DNA of 64,000 nt, from positions 868,001 to 932,000 of the forward strand of contig NZ_CP032757.1 of the NCBI RefSeq assembly GCF_003641185.1, given 5' to 3'. Shown here piece after piece: positions 35,563 to 44,935 of the stretch. A program made the position numbers and the translations under genes. The notes under the pieces are model-generated. The model was not told the origin of the DNA, searched no databases, and worked only from the letters and a program-made list of their open reading frames with translations. The first letter of the stretch is position 1, and each line of letters begins with the position of its first letter. Source of the stretch: Lactiplantibacillus pentosus. Its GTDB lineage: Bacteria; Bacillota; Bacilli; Lactobacillales; Lactobacillaceae.

Positions 35563-37545
35563 ATGAACGAAAATTTGCGGAGCGTAAATATGAGCCGAAC
35601 AATGAGTCGGATGAACCGACACCGGATGAATCCACGGCGCTACATAACGGGTTTTGATGGCATTCGGACACTGGCAGTGCTAGGGGTGATTATTTACCAT
35701 TTAATGCCAGCATCGTTGCAAGGTGGCTACTTAGGGGTGCCCATCTTCTTCGTTGTTTCTGGTTACTTGATCACTGATATTTTATTACAAGATATTTTAA
35801 GTCGTGGCCATGTTCGAATCTGGCGCTTTTTAGGTCACCGGATGCGGCGGCTATATCCGGCGTTTGTCACGATGTTGTTGGGGACCACGGCGTATATTAC
35901 CTTGTTTCAGCGGTCGTTACTGACGAATATTCGGGCGACGGTCCTGACGAACTTGGTCTACGTCTACAATTGGTTTGAAATCAATCACGGACAAAGTTAC
36001 TTTGATCGGTTTAATGGTGAATCACCATTTACCCACCTGTGGTCACTATCGATCGAAGGACAATATTATTTATTCTGGCCATTAATCATTGGTGTATTAA
36101 TGGTGATTTTCAAGAAACGCTCCCGGGTCTTTTGGTTCATGATGATTGCAGCTGGTATTTCAGCCATTACGATGGCGCTGTTGTATGACCCAGCGAACAC
36201 GAACCGGGTTTACTACGGTACTGATACGCGGATGTTCGCCATCTTATTAGGTTCTGGATTAGCCTTTATCTGGCCTTCACGTGAGTTGTCAGCTGACATT
36301 GCGAACATCAATCGGGTGACCTTAGACATCGTCGGTGGGGCTTCGTTAATTGCAATTATTTGGATGTTTTTCCAGATGTCTGGTCAATCTGACTTTACGT
36401 ATCGCGGCGGGATGTTGATTTTCACGATTTTATCCACGATTTTGGTGGCGACGGTTGCGCATCCAGCCAGTCACTTGAACCGCGTGCTGACCAACCCGTT
36501 ATTCAAGTACGTTGGTCAACGGAGTTATGGGATTTACTTGTATCAATTCCCAGTGATGATTTTTTACGAATCCAAGGTCAAAAACATCGGTGATCACTTG
36601 TTGCTGAATAGTTTGATTGAAGTTGCTTTGATTTTGATTGTGACCGAATTGAGTTATCGCTTTATCGAAAACCCAATGCGTCACTACGATTACAGTCGCT
36701 TGTTAGTTGATCTTCGCGACTTTATCCGGAAGCCAAAGTTCAACCGCGTGACGACCGCCATCACAGTTGTGACGACCGCCTTGTTCGTAATCACTGCAGT
36801 CGGCTTCGTCCAACAACCAAGCAAGGCTGAAGCTAACAAGAAGACTGAGTTGCAGAAGACGATTGCTGCTAATTCTAAGGCTGCGGATAAGAAGAACGCA
36901 GCGGCTTTGAAACGGCAAAAGGCAGCTCAGGCTGCGGCCGCTTCACATAAAAAGGTTGCTACCGAGAAGATGGAAACCAAGCAGGCTGAAGCCAAGTTAT
37001 CGTCGAAGCAGAAGCAAGTTGAAAAAGAATACAGTTTGAAGCCACAAGTCGTCTTGGCCATGGCGGATACTGATTTGACAGCAATTGGGGATTCAGTGCT
37101 CCTGGATGTTTCCTCTGACTTACAAGACGTGGTTCCTGGGACCGTTGTTCAAGGTCGGGTCGGACGTCAGGTCACGGAAGTTCCTGGCATCGTCAATTCA
37201 TTGAAGTCGCAGGGTCAACTTGCCCATAACGTCTTGCTGAACATCGGGACGAATGGGACGGTCACTAACGAACAAGCAGAACAGGTCGTTAAGCTGATTG
37301 GTAAGGACCGCCAGATCTTCTGGGTTACCGCGCACGTGCCAACGCAGAGCTGGCAGAATGCGGTTAACGCACAGATTGAAAAGACGGCCAAGAAGCATCC
37401 AAACGTCCACGTCATTGATTGGCATGCGCGGGCTTTGAATCATAGCGATTGGTTTGCCGCTGACAACGTTCACCCGAATAACACTGGTAACGTTCAGCTT
37501 ACGAACTTGATTGCTAATCGGATTGCGGAAGTTAATAATAACTAG
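35563..37545 (+). CDS. oatA: Peptidoglycan O-acetyltransferase (acyltransferase 3 plus SGNH domain)
   Basis: 660 residues from the ATG at 35563 (AAGGGG ahead; longer TTG form unlikely). The N-terminal acyltransferase-3 membrane domain (about residues 25-390) starts RYITGFDGIRTLAVLGVIIYHLMPASLQGGYLGVPIFFVVSGYLITD. An Ala/Lys/Glu-rich coiled linker (about 420-490) leads to an extracellular SGNH hydrolase-like domain with TAIGDSVLLD and the DNVHPN triad block. It moves acetyl groups across the membrane onto peptidoglycan, giving lysozyme/autolysin control. OatA rather than OatB is inferred from the birA-pepX context. Confidence 0.88.
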   Translation: MNENLRSVNMSRTMSRMNRHRMNPRRYITGFDGIRTLAVLGVIIYHLMPASLQGGYLGVPIFFVVSGYLITDILLQDILSRGHVRIWRFLGHRMRRLYPAFVTMLLGTTAYITLFQRSLLTNIRATVLTNLVYVYNWFEINHGQSYFDRFNGESPFTHLWSLSIEGQYYLFWPLIIGVLMVIFKKRSRVFWFMMIAAGISAITMALLYDPANTNRVYYGTDTRMFAILLGSGLAFIWPSRELSADIANINRVTLDIVGGASLIAIIWMFFQMSGQSDFTYRGGMLIFTILSTILVATVAHPASHLNRVLTNPLFKYVGQRSYGIYLYQFPVMIFYESKVKNIGDHLLLNSLIEVALILIVTELSYRFIENPMRHYDYSRLLVDLRDFIRKPKFNRVTTAITVVTTALFVITAVGFVQQPSKAEANKKTELQKTIAANSKAADKKNAAALKRQKAAQAAAASHKKVATEKMETKQAEAKLSSKQKQVEKEYSLKPQVVLAMADTDLTAIGDSVLLDVSSDLQDVVPGTVVQGRVGRQVTEVPGIVNSLKSQGQLAHNVLLNIGTNGTVTNEQAEQVVKLIGKDRQIFWVTAHVPTQSWQNAVNAQIEKTAKKHPNVHVIDWHARALNHSDWFAADNVHPNNTGNVQLTNLIANRIAEVNNN

Positions 37546-37549
37546 TTTG

Positions 37550-37586
37550 AGAAATCCAGCCTACCGTGATGGGGGCTGGATTTCTT
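37550..37586 (+). terminator. Intrinsic terminator of oatA
   Basis: AGAAATCCAGCC / GGCTGGATTTCT stem followed by a short T-rich tail. Confidence 0.8.
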
Positions 37587-37677
37587 GTAGTTTTCGGGGC
37601 ACTAATGGACCTGGCTGTGGTCGTGGGCCCCGAGCCTGTTTGCTAATGATACCGAGTAAAAATGAATCTGCGCCATG

Positions 37678-37727
37678 AAAAAACGTCCCCTTCAGAACAC
37701 GCACGGTAGTCTGGAGGGAACGTTTTT
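37678..37727 (-). terminator. Intrinsic terminator of pepX
   Basis: On the minus strand AAAAACGTTCCCTCCAGA / TCTGAAGGGGACGTTTTTT, just after the pepX stop. Confidence 0.88.
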
Positions 37728-37730
37728 CAA

Positions 37731-40169
37731 TTAGTGGCTTTTCTTAAGTGGCACATGTAAACGAATATCATTTAAATTCAGTGAGTACTGGAGATCCTGG
37801 TTGCCACGAATCGTCATCTTCATGTCGGTCGCGTAAATGACAAGTCCCAGTTGGTGACCCTTGAGTAGGTGGTGGAACAGGGGTTGAAGGTCGACCGCGA
37901 AATCATAGAAGACGTTGGGTTGGATCGCCTCGGCATGCCATGGTTGATGGCGGTTTTGCAAATTGAGATGACCCTTCGTAATCATCTTGAAAGGCGTCTC
38001 GCCAGCTAGCTTGAAGTCTTTCAAATCGTCTTCGCGCCAGTGGTAGCCTAAGTCCAGTGCTTTCGCTTCCAAGACTTGCGGGCTGACGGTCAAGCGCCGT
38101 GCTGCGCCAAAGTCGATCAGCATAAAGCTCAGCATCCCGAAGTTTTGATTAACAGCGACGGACCCTTCGATGTGTGGCACGCCAACTAGCAACTGGTCAT
38201 CCTCGGCTTGCCAAGATTTGAAGAGCAACCGGTGGTCATAGAGCGGATTCAACTTATCTTCTTGCAGCAAGTCACGTTGCCAAGCATCCAGATGATGTTT
38301 GTAGTGGTCAAAGAGCTTGTCCGGCAACTTATCTGTAAAGTGGGCAGCCCGTTGGTCGACGGTGTGGTCAGCCGGCACCAGCTCCTTATATTGCACCTTA
38401 AAGTCAAGTGCGTCGGTCGTATCTTGCCACCAGTTATCGTAGCCATGCCAAGTCTGCGCGGCCGTGTTGTCCTGAACGAGGACGTTTGGCAGGAGTGCAT
38501 CGGCGTGGTTATCCAAATCATATAATTTATGACTCAACCATAAATTCATCATATCGGTGAAATCAAGTGACTGTAAATTATTGATATAAATATGTTGGCC
38601 CTGATGCAGAATTAATTTTTTAGTGACGGGGACCTGCTGGAGTTTATCCCAGAGGTTCGCCACGTTACGCGGTTTGACGTTCCAGTCGTTCAGTCCGTGG
38701 ACCATCACGATGTCTGCTTTGATATTGCCGACATTTTTGAGATAGTTCCGTTCGTCCCAGAAGCGGTTGTAGCTTCCAGTCGCGCGGTCCTGGTCACGAG
38801 TCAGTTCGGCAAGTTTTTGGTCAAACTTGGCCTGGATTTGATGCGCGTCACCGGCTTTTAAGCTCCGAGAAAAGACTTCGGCGGCTAACACATCGGTATC
38901 TTCACCTTGGAAAGTATCGGGGGCAACGACGAGCCCGTTATCGCGGTAGTAGTCGTACCAGCTGGAAATGGCGGCTTCTGAAATAATCGTCTTAAGGCCT
39001 TCAACACCGGTAGTGGCAGCCGCAGTGGCGAGCGTGCCGAGGTATGAACGGCCAGTCATCGCGACGTTGCCATTGCACCACCAAGCGGTAATCGCCACGT
39101 CACCATCGCGATTGGTGAAGGCTTGACGTTTGCCAGTCAACCATTCGATAATCGCCACGGTCGAGGTGGTTTCATCCACGTCACCAGTCGGGGCCAAGCC
39201 GTCGGAATCAATTGATCCGATTCCAGCCGCATACACGACGGCAAACCCGCGGGCTAAGAAGTAGTCGTTGAGGGTGTAGGACTTCTCACGACTAAAGGTC
39301 TCTTCAGCGGTCGTGGTCGTACTTTCAGGCGTCCGTGGTGCGGGTAGTGATGTTTGTTCAGGTTGGTATTCAACGTCGGCATACGTATTGTCATCCGGTT
39401 CCTTAGCGGTTAACGGCACGTCGACGTTGTGCATTTGAGCTTCGCCAGCGTGGTCGTTGATCCCTTGGTTGTAAGGACTAGCCGTGTAAAGTACCGGCAC
39501 TTTTAGACCAGTGGCGGTTTCGGCCGGGCGTAAGATCTCGACTTTGAGTAAATCACGCTGGCCGTCGTGGTCCGTATCGAGTGGTGCTTCAACGTAGACC
39601 ACTTCACGAATCAAGGTATTGGTATCAAAGACGGCTTGGGCTTTACCATTGAAAAACAAGGGCTTTTGTTCGTTCGGTAATTGATAGAACGGGACAAAAT
39701 AACCGCGGGTCGTTAAGGATTCAATTAATGTTTGGCCATGGTTGCCACGTGTATTGAGTAATAAATACCAGGCGTAATAAAGTGATTCACGGTCAAAAGC
39801 AGTGTCACCAACCATTGGTAAATGAATGTCACGCATTGCCAGCAATGGGTCAGCTAAGTCAAAGTCTTGGCCCGGCAAAAAACCGAGCAATTGCAGGCCG
39901 ACGTTATAAAAAACTTGATTATTGACGATGGTCGCGTCAGCTAACCATTCTGTCAGGGTCTGCTGACTGGTGGCCATGATATTGTTGAATTTATGTTTGA
40001 GGCCACTAGCCGTGTGAACTTCTGGTAAGCTCTTCGCCAACAAGGCTTGATAAACGGCAGGCACAGTTGTGAGCGCCGTCATTTCAGGCGTAATAAAGTG
40101 TATTTTTTGGAGTTCGGTAATTGCTGCTTCCGAATCGGTGGGCACAATTGCAAATTGATTATTTTTCAT
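37731..40169 (-). CDS. pepX: Xaa-Pro dipeptidyl-peptidase
   Basis: 812 residues from the ATG at 40169 (GAGGAA ahead; five-residue longer frame lacks a site). Serine peptidase family S15, releases X-Pro dipeptides from casein-derived peptides in the cytosol. The helical N-terminal domain is specific to lactic acid bacterial PepX. Catalytic Ser in [11 protein letters not shown], catalytic Asp region in [12 protein letters not shown] and His in LHQGQHIY; the acid-rich insert [18 protein letters not shown] opens the hydrolase domain. The C-terminal jelly-roll domain ends the protein. Standard length. Confidence 0.95.
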   Translation of the reverse strand: MKNNQFAIVPTDSEAAITELQKIHFITPEMTALTTVPAVYQALLAKSLPEVHTASGLKHKFNNIMATSQQTLTEWLADATIVNNQVFYNVGLQLLGFLPGQDFDLADPLLAMRDIHLPMVGDTAFDRESLYYAWYLLLNTRGNHGQTLIESLTTRGYFVPFYQLPNEQKPLFFNGKAQAVFDTNTLIREVVYVEAPLDTDHDGQRDLLKVEILRPAETATGLKVPVLYTASPYNQGINDHAGEAQMHNVDVPLTAKEPDDNTYADVEYQPEQTSLPAPRTPESTTTTAEETFSREKSYTLNDYFLARGFAVVYAAGIGSIDSDGLAPTGDVDETTSTVAIIEWLTGKRQAFTNRDGDVAITAWWCNGNVAMTGRSYLGTLATAAATTGVEGLKTIISEAAISSWYDYYRDNGLVVAPDTFQGEDTDVLAAEVFSRSLKAGDAHQIQAKFDQKLAELTRDQDRATGSYNRFWDERNYLKNVGNIKADIVMVHGLNDWNVKPRNVANLWDKLQQVPVTKKLILHQGQHIYINNLQSLDFTDMMNLWLSHKLYDLDNHADALLPNVLVQDNTAAQTWHGYDNWWQDTTDALDFKVQYKELVPADHTVDQRAAHFTDKLPDKLFDHYKHHLDAWQRDLLQEDKLNPLYDHRLLFKSWQAEDDQLLVGVPHIEGSVAVNQNFGMLSFMLIDFGAARRLTVSPQVLEAKALDLGYHWREDDLKDFKLAGETPFKMITKGHLNLQNRHQPWHAEAIQPNVFYDFAVDLQPLFHHLLKGHQLGLVIYATDMKMTIRGNQDLQYSLNLNDIRLHVPLKKSH

Positions 40170-40238
40170 AAGTAAATTCCTCATTAAGTATTATTAGCAA
40201 TATTATACCGCTAATTATGTCAGAACCAAGGTTTCTTA

Positions 40239-40254
40239 CTGACAAGTTTGTCAG
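40239..40254. promoter_or_regulatory. Palindromic operator-like site between pepX and the OsmC gene
   Basis: CTGACAAGTTTGTCAG, 7-bp arms with a 2-bp centre, in the divergent intergenic region 49 nt before the OsmC start. Regulator unknown. Confidence 0.4.
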
Positions 40255-40302
40255 GTTGTGGTAGGTTGAATGCAAAGTGAATTATCTAATGGAGGGATCA
40301 AC

Positions 40303-40710
40303 ATGGCAGAGTTTCCAATTCTATATCAAACCCAGGCAGTGAACGAAGACGGCATCCAAGGGCAAGCCTATGTGCCAGACGGGTTACAAGTATCAGTTTC
40401 AAGTCCACTCAAACCGGTCGCCGGCACTAATCCGGAACAACTGATTGGTTTAGCGTTGAGCACTTGTCTGAATGCGACCTTAGAAGCCATCGAAAAAGAA
40501 CACGGACAAGCGCACCAGAGTAAAGTCGTGACGACAATCAAAATGTCCCGTGACCGTTTTGGCTACCAATTCTTCTTGGACGCAGCGGTGACGATTCCAG
40601 AGGTGGATGCGGCGACCGCCAACCATTGGATCGAAATCGCGGAGACCCGTTGCCCAGTCGCCAAACTAGTGGGGGCATCCGCTAACGTGACCATCCATTT
40701 GGCCGAGTAA
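40303..40710 (+). CDS. OsmC/Ohr-family peroxiredoxin-like protein
   Basis: 135 residues from the ATG at 40303, with GGAGGGA eight bases ahead. The two reactive cysteines of the family are present in LALSTCLNATLEAI and AETRCPVAKLVG, so it should reduce organic hydroperoxides. The N-terminus (YQTQAVNEDGIQGQAYVPDGLQVSVSSP) is nearer Ohr/OsmC-like general proteins than classical Ohr. No peroxide regulator is adjacent; an OhrR-type gene lies at 62911. Confidence 0.87.
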   Translation: MAEFPILYQTQAVNEDGIQGQAYVPDGLQVSVSSPLKPVAGTNPEQLIGLALSTCLNATLEAIEKEHGQAHQSKVVTTIKMSRDRFGYQFFLDAAVTIPEVDAATANHWIEIAETRCPVAKLVGASANVTIHLAE

Positions 40711-40852
40711 GCGCAGGACGTGAGTTAAAGCGATCTATTAGTCAGAACTGCACATTAGTAATAGCAACATTCAGTCCAACCAACACCTTAGTAAAAGCAA
40801 CGTACTTAGTCAAAATCACACAATCGTCACAATAAAATAGCAATCAAACAAA

Positions 40853-40898
40853 ACATGGCTTGTGCCGCAACCCGAATTGGTCGCAGTGCAAGCCATGT
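40853..40898 (-). terminator. Terminator of the 100-residue hypothetical gene
   Basis: ACATGGCTTG / CAAGCCATGT stem; on the minus strand it is followed by TTTTGTTTG. Confidence 0.65.
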
Positions 40899-40903
40899 TC
40901 AGC

Positions 40904-41206
40904 TTAGTGCTGTGAATGCAACTTCATCATTAAGTGGTGTAAGGCTGGCATTTGGCAATGGTGGTCCGCCATCGTCATTTGAACCTTGTCAACTTGTTGT
41001 AAGGCGAGCTGCTTGGTCTTCTCACGCTCGATTTTGAGCTGTTTGCTTAGTGCTCGCGACTTCCAAAAGCCGTGAACGCCAATCGCAACTGGGACAATGT
41101 GCAGCGCCGTCGTAACTGGAATCAACCAGGGATTCTGTTTAAATAGCTGTAGGACCTGGGTATGGTGTTCGTGGAGATTCTCGTGAATAAGTTTAGGTGT
41201 CAACAT
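40904..41206 (-). CDS. Hypothetical protein with one membrane segment, 100 residues
   Basis: ATG at 41206 chosen because AAAGGAG precedes it. Layout: short N-terminus rich in His/Gln (NLHEHHTQVLQLFKQN), one hydrophobic segment (PWLIPVTTALHIVPVAIGVHGFW, about residues 25-47), then a basic, Lys/Gln-rich helical tail and a His/Met-rich end (MADHHCQMPALHHLMMKLHSQH) that might bind metal. Not recognised. Own terminators on both sides. Confidence 0.65.
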   Translation of the reverse strand: MLTPKLIHENLHEHHTQVLQLFKQNPWLIPVTTALHIVPVAIGVHGFWKSRALSKQLKIEREKTKQLALQQVDKVQMTMADHHCQMPALHHLMMKLHSQH

Positions 41207-41289
41207 CGAATCACGCTCCTTTATCATTAACGCTATCATACCTTAAAATGCAACCGTTGTCATTGATACGCTGAAATTACCTTAAGACG

Positions 41290-41338
41290 CAAAACCGCTC
41301 GTTTCAAAGTCCGGGATGACTTGAAACGAGCGGTTTTA
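41290..41338. terminator. Strong terminator downstream of the APC permease
   Basis: AAAACCGCTCGTTTCAA and its exact complement around a 15-nt loop. Confidence 0.9.
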
Positions 41339-41492
41339 TCTTGTCAGTATCAATGTGTCTGTTGGTGCGCTTGTTCTAGCCTCTGAGGTGACCTGATAAC
41401 GTTGGAAATATTTGAACACACGCATCAATCATTACCAGTTTGACATGAACGGGTACTGTTACCAGCAGGCCAAGCCTAGCATTCACAGTGCC

Positions 41493-42896
41493 CTAAGCTT
41501 CGTCGTCCGCCTTATTCATACGACTATGACGGATACCGTAACCGAAGTAGATGAGTAGACCGAGCACGAACCAGGCTAGTGATGCGAGCCAAGTTTCGGC
41601 TGAAAGTTGGGTCATCATGAAGAGGCACAGTAACCCCGAGATAATTGGTAAGACCGGATAAAATGGCACCCGGAATCCTTTGATCTGGTTAAGCTTTGGA
41701 TTGCGCCGTAGTAACAAGATACCGAATGAAACGAACGCAAATGCAATCAGTGTCCCGATGTTAACCAGGTTAGCGAGTTGGTCGAGTGGAATCAAACCAC
41801 CGAGAATCGAAATGACGATCGTCACAGTCAACATGGCGTTTTTAGGCGCGTGATGTTTGTCAATTTTACCTAAGAACCGGGGCAATAGGCCATCCCGGCC
41901 GATGGAATAGAGTAGTCGTGAACTACTGTAAATCATCGTGACCATCATAGTGAACATTCCGGCGAGGGCGCCAATCGAGATGATGCCGGCAACGAAGTTT
42001 TGATGAACGAGTTGCAATGCGAAGGCAACGGCATCGTCCACATTGAGTTGTTTGTACGAAACCATCCCAGTCAACACGCCTGAAACTAAGATGTAGAAAA
42101 TCGTACAGATCACCAACGTCCCAATAATCCCAATCGGCATATTGCGTTTGGCATTTTTGACCTCGGCGGCGGATGACGAGACGGCGTCAAAGCCCAGGTA
42201 GGCGAAGAAGACGACCGCCGCTCCTTTTAGAATCCCCATGCCGCCAAATGGTGCAAATGGCGTCCAGTTGCTTGGTTTGACGTAGAATGAACCGACCAAT
42301 AGGAATAACACGATAATGGCGAGTTTGACGACCACGATAATATTGTTCAAACGAATCGAAGTCTTTAAGCCGGTGTCAATGATCCAAGCAATCAAACAAA
42401 CAATTAAAATTGCGACGACGTTAATGTAAGTGCCGTGAGCCGGGTCAAACGAACCAGTAATGGCTTTCGGCAACTTGAGTCCGAAGCCAGCAATGAACGA
42501 ATTGAAATATGCTGCCCAACCGACTGCCACCGTGGCGACGGCGAGCACGTATTCTAGGACGAGGGCCCAGCCGATGATCCAACCAATCATTTCGCCGTAG
42601 ACGATGTTGCCGTATGAGTAAGCTGAACCGGCAATCGGCAGCACCGAAGCGAATTCAGCGTAGCACATTGCGGCCACCGCACAGACGATGGCGGCTAGGA
42701 CGAAGGATAAAATGATGCCGGGGCCGGCCTTAGTTGCGGCGACTGTCCCGGGTAGAATAAAGATACCAGTCCCGATAACGGCACCGATACCCAGCGCAAT
42801 CAAGTCGACTGCTGAGAGGGTGCGTTCAAAATGACTGTCTTTTTGTAAATAGCGCTCTAAATCTTCTTTTTGGAAGATGCGCTGGAAAATCCCCAT
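41493..42896 (-). CDS. APC-family amino acid permease (cationic amino acid type)
   Basis: 467 residues from the ATG at 42896 (AAGGTGG eight bases ahead). Twelve or so hydrophobic segments; TM1 has LIALGIGAVIGTGIFILPG, the APC substrate-binding signature, and TM3 has the AGSAYSYGNIVYGEMIGWIIGWALVLEY block. LERYLQKDSHFERTLSAVDL before TM1 is typical of the YfnA/CAT branch that carries basic or broad neutral amino acids. Monocistronic, ended by a strong terminator. Confidence 0.88.
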   Translation of the reverse strand: MGIFQRIFQKEDLERYLQKDSHFERTLSAVDLIALGIGAVIGTGIFILPGTVAATKAGPGIILSFVLAAIVCAVAAMCYAEFASVLPIAGSAYSYGNIVYGEMIGWIIGWALVLEYVLAVATVAVGWAAYFNSFIAGFGLKLPKAITGSFDPAHGTYINVVAILIVCLIAWIIDTGLKTSIRLNNIIVVVKLAIIVLFLLVGSFYVKPSNWTPFAPFGGMGILKGAAVVFFAYLGFDAVSSSAAEVKNAKRNMPIGIIGTLVICTIFYILVSGVLTGMVSYKQLNVDDAVAFALQLVHQNFVAGIISIGALAGMFTMMVTMIYSSSRLLYSIGRDGLLPRFLGKIDKHHAPKNAMLTVTIVISILGGLIPLDQLANLVNIGTLIAFAFVSFGILLLRRNPKLNQIKGFRVPFYPVLPIISGLLCLFMMTQLSAETWLASLAWFVLGLLIYFGYGIRHSRMNKADDEA

Positions 42897-43241
42897 AACA
42901 TGGACCACCTTTTTGGTTATTTGTAACAGTTGATTGTCATTATCGACAATTTGCCATGCTCATATGATACCGTGGTTGATTATTAAAAGTCAATTAGAAC
43001 TAACACTTTTTATTCTTAATAATTAAGGAAGGTTCCGCTGGTTTTGCTGAACCGCCAAGTTATGACGGCAAAAATTAGCTGATGACGAATAGTTGCTAGT
43101 TGATAAACACTGTCTAAATACAGTTAAGACCAGTGATTATCAAAATCTAAACGAAGTTAATACGTTAAACTGTTAAATCAATACGCTAAAGCTTATAATA
43201 TTGTTATCAATAGCGTTTATTTCAAGAATGGTGGGATTAAA
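42897..43241. other. Divergent intergenic region
   Basis: No gene seen. TATAAT at 43194-43199 is a likely -10 for the downstream gene, but no good -35 is found. Nothing else recognised. Confidence 0.35.
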
Positions 43242-43712
43242 ATGGCAGCGGCAATCGATATTACCGGGCAACACTTTGGGCGGTTAACAGCGATGTATCG
43301 GGCAGGACGGGCGAAAAATGGCAATGCCCTATGGTTTTGTCAGTGTTCGTGTGGGCGCACTTGTGTCGTAGATTCTTACGTTTTGCGCCACGGCAAGACG
43401 CGGAGTTGTGGCTGCTTGGCAGCTGAACAGAGTCGGCGCAATATCTTCAATAATCCGGAAGTCGTGTCACGGATGGGTGATCCACGGAATTTGAAGATTC
43501 ATGACCATCACACGGATGTGAGCTCACTCAAGAAGTCCAAGCGCAACACGAGTGGCGTGGTTGGCGTGAGCTACGACAAGCAGTCGCATTCGTGGGTCGC
43601 ACACTTTTACTTTAAGGGCCACTATGTCCTCAACAAGCACTTTGACCATTTTGAAGATGCCGTGCAAGCCCGGCGCGCAATTGAACAACAATATTTGTTA
43701 CATCAGGAGTAA
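43242..43712 (+). CDS. Zinc-ribbon plus AP2-like DNA-binding protein
   Basis: 156 residues. The N-terminal part (GQHFGRLTAMYRAG...WFCQCSCGRTCVVDSYVLRHGKTRSCGCL) has four to five cysteines spaced as in the zinc-binding domain of phage and homing-endonuclease-associated proteins. The C-terminal part (NTSGVVGVSYDKQSHSWVAHFYFKGHYVLNKHFDHFEDAVQARRAIE) resembles an AP2 DNA-binding domain. No HNH or other nuclease motif is visible. It may be a remnant of a mobile element or a domesticated DNA-binding protein. It lies beside repeat R4. GGTGGGA precedes the ATG. Confidence 0.75.
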   Translation: MAAAIDITGQHFGRLTAMYRAGRAKNGNALWFCQCSCGRTCVVDSYVLRHGKTRSCGCLAAEQSRRNIFNNPEVVSRMGDPRNLKIHDHHTDVSSLKKSKRNTSGVVGVSYDKQSHSWVAHFYFKGHYVLNKHFDHFEDAVQARRAIEQQYLLHQE

Positions 43713-43803
43713 ATAACTAGCTTGTACAGTTCTGGAGAACATCCGGCTAATGAGGGGCGCGGAGGAAGGGCCTCTTTTTCGTGTTTGGTCAAATGCGTGA
43801 TTT

Positions 43804-44788
43804 GTTAAAAGCAGCCAGCTTAGAACCGCTGGAAAATACAGCGAATTCTGTGTAAAATCGATGGATAGGATCGTCCTACGCCGGCACCCAGGCATTCTGG
43901 ACAATGGTTAGAAACGTAATGGGCATAGATTGAAGCCGCCAAACCACGTCTTAAATACTGGTCTTTCACGTTGGTTGCAATATGGATGAAACGTGCTCGG
44001 GTCAGACTGGGACTTCCGGTTAGCTACGCCAAAACGCCAAGCGGAAGTGCACCGTTTAACGCTCTAGCTAGGCTAATCCTCAGTCCCAATCCATCTGAAC
44101 CTCACAGGCTGAGAAGCATTTAGCCTTGCCCAAAATACCTTCCAGCTGGGATAATATTCGAAAGGCGGAAATTTGCGGACCCAACTCTCGATGAACTGTT
44201 CGTTAGTTCATAGTAGACAGTCATTTTGATATTTAACGGTCAGACTAGTTTTCAGTAACATCGAAATTGCCTATCCGTATTTTTAGTCCGCATCACTGAA
44301 CATTGACAGAACTTTCTCTCGTCGACATAGCTGATAAAGCCCTAGATTCGCCACAAATGGCTATTTTATCGTTTCATCGTAAATGTAGGTTAAGCAGTAA
44401 TCTTCAAACGACTTTACCGGTAAATAAGCATCATCAATATAGACTCAAAAGTTTGCTTGAATGACCAGCCACCTAATATTCAGTGGTCAATTGTACCTGG
44501 TTAGGTGGCCGTTCATCCGCCATTCGAGCGGGTTCCCGACTGTAGGGGCCGGCTGACAATGCTCAAGGGCGAAATTCTTCTTGTCCGGGTGGTCTTCCCG
44601 GGCTAGAAGAAGACTCGTATTTGAAATTGCGCAGTGGGTTTCTGCGTGAGTTCAAATCGATGTCCGCCCTGTTCCAGCGTTGTCAGCCGGCCCCGGAAGT
44701 CGGACTAGGGCGCGCATCGGCTGACGAACAGGAATCCAGCTAATTCGTTCTGTTTCCAGCGGTTCTCAGCTGGTTGTTTTTGAACTTA
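43804..44788 (+). repeat. Palindromic modular repeat, copy R4 (both terminal inverted repeats, nested insert)
   Basis: Same orientation as R1. Left end AAAAGCAGCCAGCTTAGAACC with CGCTGGAAA (43807-43836) and right end CTGTTTCCAGCGGTTCTCAG with CTGGTTGTTTT (44750-44780) form terminal inverted repeats of about 31 bp with few mismatches. Module B spans about 43893-44150 and carries the same palindromic insert as R2 (about 44000-44105); module A spans about 44546-44696, closed by GGGGCCGGCTGACAATGCT / AGCGTTGTCAGCCGGCCCC, where both arms changed together relative to R1. Confidence 0.87.
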
Positions 44789-44935
44789 GCTATTTTATAG
44801 TAGTGACGCTTTTCAGATGAGCGTTTCACCCCATGATTGCTTTGAAATCCAATCAATTCGGTGTGGACGGGTTACAGGGCAGTTGAGTTCTGATAGAATA
44901 AGCACTAAACAACTTATCAGAAGGAGGCGACGTCC

